Source: Sinomicrobium soli
GTDB taxonomy: Bacteria; Bacteroidota; Bacteroidia; Flavobacteriales; Flavobacteriaceae
DNA length: 64,000 nt
Assembly (NCBI RefSeq): GCF_003285545.1
Contig: NZ_QLNV01000001.1
Coordinates: 186,001-250,000, forward strand
Reading direction: 5' to 3'
Part shown: positions 18,670-27,173 of the stretch, one piece after another
How the letters are laid out: the number at the start of each line of letters is the position of its first letter
How positions within the stretch are numbered: the stretch's first letter is position 1
Notes under the pieces: model-generated
Databases searched by the model: none
Told to the model about the DNA's origin: nothing
What the model saw: the letters and a program-made list of their open reading frames with translations, nothing else
Made by a program: the position numbers and the translations under genes

Positions 18670-21210
18670 CTATAATTTTGCCATCCGCAGCCGGAGGGAA
18701 TTGGCAATCACCGACACCGAACTGAAGCTCATGGCCAGCGCAGCGATCATGGGCGACAACAACAAACCGGATACAGGATACAACACGCCGGCCGCTACCG
18801 GAATTCCCAGGGCATTATACGCCAGGGCAAAGAACAGGTTCTCCTTTATATTCCGCATAACCTTATGACTCAGCATACGGGCCCTCGCTATACCATTGAG
18901 GTCTCCTTTCACCAGGGTGATCTCCGCGCTCTCTATCGCCACATCAGTCCCGGTCCCCATCGCTATACCTATGTCGGCCTGTGCCAGCGCCGGGGCATCA
19001 TTGATCCCGTCTCCCGCCATGGCTACTTTCTTTCCGGCTTCCTGCAACCGTTTGACCTCGTTCAGCTTGTCCGCCGGCAACATCTGCGCCTTAAAACCGT
19101 CCAGCCCGAGCGTTTCATTTACCGCCCTTGCCGTGTCTTCATTATCACCGGTCAGCATAACCACCTCCATGCCTTCGTCCTGTAATTTCTCTATGGCTTC
19201 CCTGCTGGTCTCCTTTATTTTATCCGAAATCACCACAAAACCCAGCACCTCACCATCTTCTGAAAGGCAGGATACGGTTTTTCCCTGTTGTTGTTCCGCC
19301 TTTACCTGTTTTTGCAATGCTTCCGGGAGCTTTACCCCTAACTGCTCCAGTAATTTGTCATTTCCGAGTGCCAGAGCCTTGTCCTGCCCCCCTTCGGAAT
19401 GCACACCCTTTACCCCCTTCCCGGTAACAGATTCGAAATCGTTTACCTGTACGGGCTCTACCCCTTTTTCTTCGGCATACCGCATGGTTGCCTGTGCCAG
19501 GGGATGTTCGCTATGACTGTTGAGCGATACTATCTTTTGCAGGACCTCATCCCCGCCTGACCCGCCGGCAGCCACCACTTTTTCCACCGAGGGTTTCCCT
19601 TCGGTAACCGTTCCGGTCTTGTCAATGATCACCACATCAATTTTATTCATTCGCTCCAGGGCCTCCGCATTTTTAATGAGCACCCCCGATTGGGCGCCCT
19701 TACCCACCCCGACCATGACCGACATGGGCGTTGCCAGTCCCAGCGCACAGGGACACGCAATGATAAGTACGGCAATGGCATTTACAAAGGCATACACATA
19801 GGACGGTTCGGGACCGTATACGGCCCATACGATAAAGGTCAGTACGGATATCAGCACCACGACAGGCACAAAATATCCCGAGATCCTGTCGGCCAGTTTC
19901 TGTATCGGGGCCCTCGACCTGCTGGCGGAATTGACCATATCCACAATCTGCGAAAGCAGGGTATCGGCTCCTACCTTCTCGGCCTCCATTACAAAACTCC
20001 TGTTTCCGTTAATGGTGCCTGCGCTGACCGTATCTCCTTCCCCGCGATCGACCGGGATAGGCTCCCCGGTGATCATGGACTCGTCTATCGTACTCTTTCC
20101 CTCCTTGATAATTCCGTCTACCGGGATCTTCTCCCCCGGCTTTACCCTGAGCAGGTCACCCTTTTCCACATCGTCCAGGCTCACCACCTGTTCCTTTCCC
20201 TCTACCACCCTGGTCGCCGTATTGGGTGCCAGTTTCAACAGTTCCCTGATGGCCGAATTGGTCTTGCCGTGTGCCCTTGCCTCAAGTAACTGCCCGAGTA
20301 ATACCAGCGTAAGGATTACGGTTGCCGCCTCGAAATACACGTGAACCGTACCGTCGGCAGACTTGAACTGCTCCGGCAATATCCCCGGGAATGCCATTCC
20401 GCCGAGACTGAATAGCCAGGCTACCCCCGCTCCCAGCCCGATCAGGGTAAACATATTGAGGTTCCAGGTCACCACAGAGCGGTATGCCCGCTCAAAAAAC
20501 ATCCATGTAGCATAAAACACCACCGGCAGGGAAAGCCCCAGCTGTATCCAGTTCCAATACTCGCGGGGGAGCCAGTCCCCCACAGGGTCCCCCGGAAGCA
20601 TTTCAGACATCGCGATCAGGAATATGGGAAGGGTAAATGCCACGGCAATCTTGAACTTGCGCAACAGCTTGATGTAATGCTCATCCGTTTCTTCCTCTTC
20701 CTCTTCCACAGGAACAAGGTCCATTCCGCATTTCGGGCAGCTTCCCGGCTGGTCACTGATCACCTCGGGATGCATCGGGCAGGTATAAGACACCTTTTTT
20801 CGCCGTGGTGAAGGTGCCTCCACGAGATCCATCCCACACACAGGACAACTTCCCGGTTTGTCATAGGTCTTGTCCTCTTCACAGTGCATGGGGCAATAGT
20901 AAACCCCGCTGCCGGGAACACTGCCTTTTTTCGCGGAAGCATGGGAAGCATCGTGTTTTCCATCACTGCTGCAACAGCTACACCCCTTTTTTTCCTCACC
21001 CGGAAGCGCAATGCCGTAATGCCCCCTGTCGGCCTCAAAGGCCTCCCCCAGTTTTGCGAAGGGAACGTGCTCTTCCATCTCCACTACGGCCTCTGCCTTG
21101 TCCAGGTCTACCGTTACCCCGGTAACCCCGTCGACACTGCCGATAATCTTCTCCACATGCCCTTTACACCCCGTACAGGACATTCCGGTTATTTTATAGG
21201 TATGTTTCAT
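18670..21210 (-). CDS. Copper-exporting P-type ATPase with two heavy-metal-binding domains
   Basis: This 846-residue P1B-type ATPase pumps Cu(I) (possibly Ag(I)) out of the cytoplasm. The start is taken at ATG 21210 (MKHTYKITGMSCTGC); an adjacent ATG at 21213 is equally possible, while the longer open frame lacks support. Domains in order: an HMA domain with Cys12 and Cys15, a cysteine patch GCSCCS at 76-81, two YCPMH...CPxCGMDLV metal-binding motifs at about 104-131 and 142-167, eight predicted membrane helices, the CPC metal site at 486-488, the phosphorylated Asp530 in DKTGTVTEG, SEHPLAQ, and GDGINDAPAL. The paired CPMH/CGMDL motifs are shared with CusB in this window. A 9-bp inverted repeat upstream is a candidate operator. 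Confidence 0.95.
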   Translation of the reverse strand: MKHTYKITGMSCTGCKGHVEKIIGSVDGVTGVTVDLDKAEAVVEMEEHVPFAKLGEAFEADRGHYGIALPGEEKKGCSCCSSDGKHDASHASAKKGSVPGSGVYYCPMHCEEDKTYDKPGSCPVCGMDLVEAPSPRRKKVSYTCPMHPEVISDQPGSCPKCGMDLVPVEEEEEETDEHYIKLLRKFKIAVAFTLPIFLIAMSEMLPGDPVGDWLPREYWNWIQLGLSLPVVFYATWMFFERAYRSVVTWNLNMFTLIGLGAGVAWLFSLGGMAFPGILPEQFKSADGTVHVYFEAATVILTLVLLGQLLEARAHGKTNSAIRELLKLAPNTATRVVEGKEQVVSLDDVEKGDLLRVKPGEKIPVDGIIKEGKSTIDESMITGEPIPVDRGEGDTVSAGTINGNRSFVMEAEKVGADTLLSQIVDMVNSASRSRAPIQKLADRISGYFVPVVVLISVLTFIVWAVYGPEPSYVYAFVNAIAVLIIACPCALGLATPMSVMVGVGKGAQSGVLIKNAEALERMNKIDVVIIDKTGTVTEGKPSVEKVVAAGGSGGDEVLQKIVSLNSHSEHPLAQATMRYAEEKGVEPVQVNDFESVTGKGVKGVHSEGGQDKALALGNDKLLEQLGVKLPEALQKQVKAEQQQGKTVSCLSEDGEVLGFVVISDKIKETSREAIEKLQDEGMEVVMLTGDNEDTARAVNETLGLDGFKAQMLPADKLNEVKRLQEAGKKVAMAGDGINDAPALAQADIGIAMGTGTDVAIESAEITLVKGDLNGIARARMLSHKVMRNIKENLFFALAYNALGIPVAAGVLYPVSGLLLSPMIAALAMSFSSVSVIANSLRLRMAKL

Positions 21211-21265
21211 CATGATTTTATCCGTATTTAAGAATGCAAAGTTCCGGGATAAAAACCGGAAGTTA

Positions 21266-21294
21266 TTATACAATTCCGGAAAAGGATTGTATAA
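21266..21294. promoter_or_regulatory. Inverted repeat upstream of the copper ATPase gene (candidate operator)
   Basis: TTATACAAT at 21266-21274 and ATTGTATAA at 21286-21294 form perfect 9-base arms with an 11-base spacer, 56-84 bases upstream of the ATPase start. A weak -7-like element (GAACTTTG on the minus strand, 21237-21244) lies between it and the gene. The layout fits a dimeric regulator site, but no regulator is known from the sequence. Confidence 0.4.
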
Positions 21295-21355
21295 TTTACG
21301 GATTTTCTGCAGAAGAAACAGGCTGTTTCCGGGGTAATACCTCCGGGAGGGATTT

Positions 21356-22384
21356 TTATATGCGTTTCGTAGATTCCCTGACGATCAGTTCGGTCTTAAG
21401 GGTTATGGTCTGATAATCTATGATATCGGCATCATCTTCCTCTATCTGGCGTATCAACAGTTTGGCCGCAGCCTCTCCCATCTGGAATGCCCGGTCATTG
21501 ACCGTCGTGAGACTGGGCTCTATAATCCTGGAAATGGGATAATTACTAAAGCCTGCAATAGCTACCTGTTCCGGTATTTTTATGCCGGCCTTATTAAAGG
21601 CCTGGATAATACTCACGGCAGTATAATCGTTCGCACAGAAGATGCCGTCGGGCAGATCGGGCAGCTGCAGCAGCCTGCGGGCACAATCTGCACCTTCCTC
21701 GTAACTCAGGTTTTTGGTGGTCAGGATAAAATCGTCCCGGAACATCATGCCATTGTCGGCAAGAGCGGCCTTATATCCTTCCAGGCGTTTCCTGAAAATA
21801 CCGGTAGACTGATTACCCGCAATGTGAAAGATCCTCCTGCAACCGACATCTATAAGGTGTTCCGTAGCCGTGTATGAAGATTCGTAATCGTCGATGTTGA
21901 CTTTATTGGTCAGGAAGTTTTCCGGGGTACGGTCGTAAAACACCTGGGGCACTTTCAGGTTGTTCAACCGTTTGAGATGATCAAATATCCTCGACTCCAT
22001 CGCCAGGCATATAATAACGCCCTCCACCATTTTTGTCTGAAGGATCTTCACGATCTCTTTCTCCCGCTTATAGGAATCATGTGATTGAAAAATGGTAACG
22101 TGATACCCGCTTTTATATGAAAACTCCTCGATACCACTGATGACCCTGGAATGAAAATGCACATCGATCCTGGGTACAATGACACCGATGGACCTGGTTT
22201 TCTTACTCCGGAAACTCGCCGCTATGGAATTGGGGGTAAACCCCAGCTCCTCGGCCCTGTCTTTTACGGTTTTCTTGGTAGCCTCACTGATGGCCGGATG
22301 ATCAGACAGGGCCCTGGATATCGTAGACGGTGCCAGCCCCAGATCCCTGGCCAGATCTTTTAAAGTTACTCGTCCTTTAGTCAT
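21356..22384 (-). CDS. LacI-family transcriptional regulator of the GlcNAc glycan operon
   Basis: This 342-residue protein starts at ATG 22384 (MTKGRVTLKDLA); a TTG four codons upstream is a weaker start. The N-terminal LacI helix-turn-helix and hinge are clear (VTLKDLARDLGLAPSTISRALSDHPAISEATKKTV, then FTPNSIAASFRSKKTRSIGVIVP). The rest is a periplasmic-binding-protein-like effector domain ending PSLTTVNDRAFQMGEAAAKLLI. It is divergent from susC. Two GCAAACGTTTGC-type palindromes in the shared region suggest that it represses both itself and the operon. The inducer is presumably an amino sugar or its phosphate, inferred from the operon content. Confidence 0.92.
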   Translation of the reverse strand: MTKGRVTLKDLARDLGLAPSTISRALSDHPAISEATKKTVKDRAEELGFTPNSIAASFRSKKTRSIGVIVPRIDVHFHSRVISGIEEFSYKSGYHVTIFQSHDSYKREKEIVKILQTKMVEGVIICLAMESRIFDHLKRLNNLKVPQVFYDRTPENFLTNKVNIDDYESSYTATEHLIDVGCRRIFHIAGNQSTGIFRKRLEGYKAALADNGMMFRDDFILTTKNLSYEEGADCARRLLQLPDLPDGIFCANDYTAVSIIQAFNKAGIKIPEQVAIAGFSNYPISRIIEPSLTTVNDRAFQMGEAAAKLLIRQIEEDDADIIDYQTITLKTELIVRESTKRI

Positions 22385-22393
22385 CTCAAAATT

Positions 22394-22405
22394 CAAACGT
22401 TTGCA
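22394..22405. promoter_or_regulatory. LacI-type operator O1 (near lacI-type gene start)
   Basis: CAAACGTTTGCA carries the core AAACGTTT typical of LacI-family operators in Bacteroidota and other phyla. It sits 10 bases upstream of the regulator ATG, where bound protein would block its own expression. Confidence 0.75.
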
Positions 22406-22568
22406 TAAAAAATAAATTAAACATAAGGAATATCAGGTGAACTTATACTAACACCCTCTCTTTGAAAACCACCATACAGCTGATAACAAGATGCTTAATT
22501 TATCACAAAGATAATAAACATCCTCTTACAAAACGCGCTTGCTTCCCGTTTTTTTAGAAAATTTTAAG

Positions 22569-22580
22569 GCAAACGTTTGC
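22569..22580. promoter_or_regulatory. LacI-type operator O2 (perfect palindrome before susC)
   Basis: GCAAACGTTTGC is a perfect 12-base palindrome 175 bases from O1. Its right half supplies the TTG of the predicted susC -33 element, so repressor binding would occlude the promoter directly. Two sites at this distance could also support looping. Confidence 0.8.
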
Positions 22581-22607
22581 ATAAAAAAGATCTAAAATAT
22601 ACATTTG
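22577..22607 (+). promoter_or_regulatory. susC promoter (TTG-N20-TACATTTG)
   Basis: TTG at 22577-22579, inside operator O2, and TACATTTG at 22600-22607 match the Bacteroidota -33/-7 pattern with 20-base spacing. The leader to the susC ATG at 22656 is about 45 bases. Confidence 0.7.
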
Positions 22608-22655
22608 ATATGATTTTAAGACTTAATTAGTGATAATCCGAAAAAAAATGGTCAA

Positions 22656-25600
22656 ATGAGTGAACCTTACAAAAACAATCTCCGCCATTGCGGAATAATT
22701 CGGAACTTCATGGGATATATGGCCTTCCTGGCGATACACCTTTTGATATCAGGCCCGGTCATGGCCCAGGAAAGGACAGTCTCGGGAACCATTACCGACA
22801 GCGAGACCGGCATGCCACTGCTCGGGGTAAATATCATTATCAAGGGAACTTCTACGGGAACTTCTTCCGACCTGGACGGGAACTATACCATTACGGGAAT
22901 TTCTCCGGGCGATATCCTGACGTACTCCTTTATGGGGTATGAGTCCCGGGACATACCCTTCGATGCCAATACTACCATAGATGTTTCCCTCACTCCGGCA
23001 ACCAACGAGCTGGAAGAAATGGTAGTCGTAGGGTACGGGCGCCAGAAAAAGAGGAACGTCACGGGATCTGTGGTTTCCGTGGGAAGTGAAGAGATCGCAC
23101 AATCCAATTTACAGGACCCGGTATCCGTCCTCCAGGGAAGGGCTGCCGGGGTACAGGTCACTTCCAACTCGGGGGCTCCCGGCGGGGGAATGACCATCCG
23201 TGTAAGGGGAAATTCTTCCCTGAATTCCGGGAACGACCCGCTTTTTGTAGTAGATGGCGTTCCCATAGAATCCAACAGCCTGTCTTCCCTCAACGGTACG
23301 GAAAATTTCGGATTAAATCCCCTGGCCGATATCAATCCCGACGATATTGAGTCCATTGAAATTCTCAAAGACGCCGCATCGACAGCCATATACGGTTCCA
23401 GGGCGGCCAACGGAGTGGTCATGATCACTACAAAACGGGGAGCGGAAGGCAAGGCCCAGGTAAACCTCAATGTCCATACCGGGATAAGCCAGATCACCAG
23501 GAAACTCAGTGTGCTCAACGCCAGCCAGTACAGGGAGCTCATCCTCGATTCTTACCGGAACATGGATAATCCCGAAGAACCCTACTGGACGGTAATAGAC
23601 TCGCTTAACCCCAGGAATACAGGTGATGTGGACTGGCAGGACGAATTGCTGCGCACTGCTTCCCAGTACAAAATAGACCTGGCAGTAAGGGGCGGAGCCG
23701 AAAATGTGAAGTACTCCTGGAGTTCTTCTTTCCTCAATCAGGACGGCATTATCCTGAACTCCAATTACAAAAGGGTAACCACAAGGCTTAACGTAGACTT
23801 CGATATTTCAGATAGATTAAGGGCAGGCCAGAGCATTGCCTATACCAACACCAATAACAACAGGATAAATGCCGGAGGTACCGGAAACCTGAGTGTGATC
23901 CGCGAACTGCTGGTAAGGCCTCCCTCCTATGCCATGTATCTCCCCGACGGTTCACTGAACGGGTATATGGTAGGAAGGCGTAACCCGGTGGGTATTGCGC
24001 TTTATGCCACACACCAGAACAAGAGCAACCGGATTATCGGGAACGAATACCTCGAGTACGATATCATGGACGGGCTGACCTTCAGGAGTAACCTCAACCT
24101 CGATTTTACCGCCATGAAAGAAGACGATTTCATGCCTTCCATTCTCGACTACCGCGAAGGATACAATACCGGGGCCGTAAGAAGTACCAACAATATTACA
24201 TGGGGCAACGAAAATTACCTGAAGTTCGATAGAAACTTCGGAGAAAAACACAGCCTGAATGCCCTGGCGGGGTTCAGCTTTCAAAACTGGCAGTACGAAC
24301 GTACGGGACTGGACGGGATGTTTTTTCCCAGTGACAATATCCGTACCCTCAACGGGGCCGGTACCATTTCCAACCAGGAAGTGAACATTACCACGGAGCA
24401 CTCCATGCTCTCCTATTTCGGAAGGGTGTCTTACGATTATATGGGAAAATACCTCGCAGAGGTAAATATCAGGGCCGACGGTTCTTCCAGGTTCGGAAAA
24501 GACAAACGCTTCGGTTACTTTCCCTCGGCATCGGTAGGCTGGAGGTTCTCTGAAGAGAAATTCCTTGAAAACCTCGATTTCCTAAGCGATGCCAAACTTC
24601 GCTTCAGTGTGGGGAACACCGGTAATGAGGCCATAGGCAATTACACTTCACAGGGAGAATTTATGGTGGGGAGCAACTACCTCGATTATTCGGGGGCGTC
24701 GCCTTCGGTCATGCCCAATTCCGGGCTTACCTGGGAAACCACCACCCAGTATAACGCCGGGCTCGATGTTTCCCTTTGGAGAAACCGCCTGATCTTCAAT
24801 GCCGATTTCTACATAAAAGATACCCGCGACCTGCTATACAATGTTCCGATACCGCGAACTACCGGCTTCAGTTATATCACACAGAACATCGGGAGGATAC
24901 AGAACAAGGGAATCGAATTCCTGGTAAGCAGCCGTAACCTTACGGGCGATTTCAGCTGGAATACCAACTTCAATATAAGTGCCAACAGGAACAAGGTCAA
25001 GGAACTCCCCGAAGACCTGCTTACCAATGGCTATATCCAGAACGGCACCTATCACATCCTCAAGGAAGGGCTTCCCATAGGCACGTTCTACGGCTGGAAA
25101 TTCGACGGCGTTTACGCCCGTGACGAAGACAATGTAAACGGGGTGACCAACGGCGCAATGGGCAGGGAGTTCCAGGGCGGGGACCCTATCTGGAACGACC
25201 TGAACGGAGACCATATCATCAATGAAGACGACCGGCAGATCATCGGTAATGCCGAACCCGATTTCTTCGGGGGGATCACCAACGATTTCAGCTACAAGAA
25301 CTTCACGCTCAGCGTATTTTTCCAGTTCTCCGTAGGCAACGAGATCTACAGCGAGATCAACCATCAGAGAAATTCGGTAGTCCGGTACAACAACCTCTCT
25401 ACCGACGCACTCGGGAGATGGAGGGAACAGGGCGATATCACGGATTTTCCGAGGCCCGTACGGGACGACCCCATGCAGTCAGACAGCAGGGTACAAAGCA
25501 GATGGGTAGAGGACGGCTCGTATATCAAACTCAAAAACGTACATTTCAGGTACAGCTTTCCTTCCAGGATCATCAATAAGATCGGTATCCATAAGCTCGA

Positions 25601-25754
25601 TGCCTATATCACGGCGACCAACCTCATTACCTGGACGAAATACACGGGCTTTGACCCGGACGTCAATTCCTACAGCGGGTTACGGGCAGGTGTAGACGAA
25701 GGCTCCTATCCGCAGAGCCGCACCCTTATCCTGGGATTAAATTTTGGACTTTAA
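22656..25754 (+). CDS. SusC/RagA-type TonB-dependent outer-membrane transporter
   Basis: This 1032-residue outer-membrane protein imports glycan fragments with its SusD partner. After a signal peptide (cleavage after PVMAQ, about residue 37) comes a carboxypeptidase-regulatory-like domain (VSGTITDSETGMPLLGVNIIIKGT), a TonB-box-proximal region with EEMVVVGYGRQKKRNVTGSV, the plug domain containing SLNSGNDPLFVVDGVPI and ILKDAASTAIYGSRAANGVV, and a 22-strand barrel ending in LILGLNFGL. It is the first gene of the operon, directly controlled by operator O2 and its promoter. Neighbouring enzymes suggest a GlcNAc-containing glycan as substrate. Confidence 0.95.
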   Translation: MSEPYKNNLRHCGIIRNFMGYMAFLAIHLLISGPVMAQERTVSGTITDSETGMPLLGVNIIIKGTSTGTSSDLDGNYTITGISPGDILTYSFMGYESRDIPFDANTTIDVSLTPATNELEEMVVVGYGRQKKRNVTGSVVSVGSEEIAQSNLQDPVSVLQGRAAGVQVTSNSGAPGGGMTIRVRGNSSLNSGNDPLFVVDGVPIESNSLSSLNGTENFGLNPLADINPDDIESIEILKDAASTAIYGSRAANGVVMITTKRGAEGKAQVNLNVHTGISQITRKLSVLNASQYRELILDSYRNMDNPEEPYWTVIDSLNPRNTGDVDWQDELLRTASQYKIDLAVRGGAENVKYSWSSSFLNQDGIILNSNYKRVTTRLNVDFDISDRLRAGQSIAYTNTNNNRINAGGTGNLSVIRELLVRPPSYAMYLPDGSLNGYMVGRRNPVGIALYATHQNKSNRIIGNEYLEYDIMDGLTFRSNLNLDFTAMKEDDFMPSILDYREGYNTGAVRSTNNITWGNENYLKFDRNFGEKHSLNALAGFSFQNWQYERTGLDGMFFPSDNIRTLNGAGTISNQEVNITTEHSMLSYFGRVSYDYMGKYLAEVNIRADGSSRFGKDKRFGYFPSASVGWRFSEEKFLENLDFLSDAKLRFSVGNTGNEAIGNYTSQGEFMVGSNYLDYSGASPSVMPNSGLTWETTTQYNAGLDVSLWRNRLIFNADFYIKDTRDLLYNVPIPRTTGFSYITQNIGRIQNKGIEFLVSSRNLTGDFSWNTNFNISANRNKVKELPEDLLTNGYIQNGTYHILKEGLPIGTFYGWKFDGVYARDEDNVNGVTNGAMGREFQGGDPIWNDLNGDHIINEDDRQIIGNAEPDFFGGITNDFSYKNFTLSVFFQFSVGNEIYSEINHQRNSVVRYNNLSTDALGRWREQGDITDFPRPVRDDPMQSDSRVQSRWVEDGSYIKLKNVHFRYSFPSRIINKIGIHKLDAYITATNLITWTKYTGFDPDVNSYSGLRAGVDEGSYPQSRTLILGLNFGL

Positions 25755-25766
25755 AAACTACTGGTC

Positions 25767-27137
25767 ATGAAGAACATAAAAAAACTATTTATAGGATGTA
25801 TACTTGCAGCAATAACGGGTTCCTGTGCAGATTCCATACTGGACAAAGAACCGGTGAGCAGCTTTCCGGCCCAGGGGTTTTACAAGAATGCCAGTGATGC
25901 CCAGGCCGGGGTATACGGGATTTACGACGCCATGCAATCGGCTTTCAGGATCAATTTCTCCCTCTGGGGAGAAGGAAGGGCCGATGCGGTAGACACCAAC
26001 AACTCGGGAGATGCGCTGGCACTCCACCAGAATACACTTACCCCTATCATTTCCTCTGCCAGCTGGAATAACCTGTACGAGGTCATCAGCCGGGCCAACT
26101 ATGCCATAAAATACGTGCCCCAGGTCTTTGACGGGGAAAGCACCCTGAAAGACCAGCTGCTGGGGCAGGCACATGCCCTGAGGGCCATCGCCTATTTTTA
26201 TGCCGTAAGGGTATGGGGCGACGTTCCCTTGATCACCGAACCCTACGAAAGTGCGGAACAGGAACTTTTTATCTCCGCAACCGACCGGGAGATTATACTG
26301 GACCAGGTTGTAGACGACCTGATCTTTGCCTCGGAAAACTGTGCGGAAAATTACGGCGGGGAAAGAGACCGCATACTCGTTACACGCGGGGGAGCAAACG
26401 GATTTCTCACCCAGGTATATATGTGGAGGGGCGAATATGATATGGTCGTGGAGTCTGCACAAAAGGTACTCGACAATCCCCTGTACTCCCTGGTGCCCAT
26501 CAATAACTGGTCTGATATCTTTACTACCGGGTTTTCCGGCGAAAGTATCTTTGAAGTAGGTTACAATGAAATACAGACCAATTCCATGCGTGTACTGTAT
26601 GCCCTGGGGTCCGACAGTTATTATTTCCCCAGTGAGTCGTTCAGGAATTCCTTTGAAAACGGCGACAGGAGAAAATCCCTGATATACGATACCACCCAGG
26701 TAACACCCCGTAAAATATGGAAGTTCTTCGGAGAAGGCTTTAACGATGAAAGTCCCGACCCCTCGGAGAACAACATCGTACTGCTGCGCCTGGCAGACAT
26801 CGTACTGCTAAAAGCAGAGGCTCATGCAAGACTGGGGCAGACCGATACCGCCCTCGAATTGCTGAACAGCATACGAAACAGGGCCGGCCTCCCTGCGCTG
26901 GACCCGGAAGATGCCGAAGCGCAATATTCGGGAGTGGAAGCCGCCATTTTACACGAAAGGGCCATCGAACTGTCGTTTGAAGGACACCGCTGGTTCGACC
27001 TGGTGAGAACAGGGTCGGCCATAGAAGTGATGCAGCCTGTAAACGGGTTGAACAGTGAGGCCAACTTCCTGTGGCCCATACACGAGGATGCACTGAACAG
27101 AAACCCGAACCTGGAACAGAATGAGTTTTACCGGTAA
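25767..27137 (+). CDS. SusD/RagB-family glycan-binding lipoprotein
   Basis: This 456-residue lipoprotein has the signal sequence MKNIKKLFIGCILAAITGSC with Cys20 as the lipidation site. TPR-like helices and the C-terminal RagB/SusD motif (AILHERAIELSFEGHRWFDLVRTG) are evident. SusD proteins form the lid over the SusC barrel and capture oligosaccharides at the cell surface. The gene begins 12 bp after susC. Confidence 0.95.
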   Translation: MKNIKKLFIGCILAAITGSCADSILDKEPVSSFPAQGFYKNASDAQAGVYGIYDAMQSAFRINFSLWGEGRADAVDTNNSGDALALHQNTLTPIISSASWNNLYEVISRANYAIKYVPQVFDGESTLKDQLLGQAHALRAIAYFYAVRVWGDVPLITEPYESAEQELFISATDREIILDQVVDDLIFASENCAENYGGERDRILVTRGGANGFLTQVYMWRGEYDMVVESAQKVLDNPLYSLVPINNWSDIFTTGFSGESIFEVGYNEIQTNSMRVLYALGSDSYYFPSESFRNSFENGDRRKSLIYDTTQVTPRKIWKFFGEGFNDESPDPSENNIVLLRLADIVLLKAEAHARLGQTDTALELLNSIRNRAGLPALDPEDAEAQYSGVEAAILHERAIELSFEGHRWFDLVRTGSAIEVMQPVNGLNSEANFLWPIHEDALNRNPNLEQNEFYR

Positions 27138-27173
27138 TAAAAACCGGGAAGTTAACTTAAAACACTTAAAATC

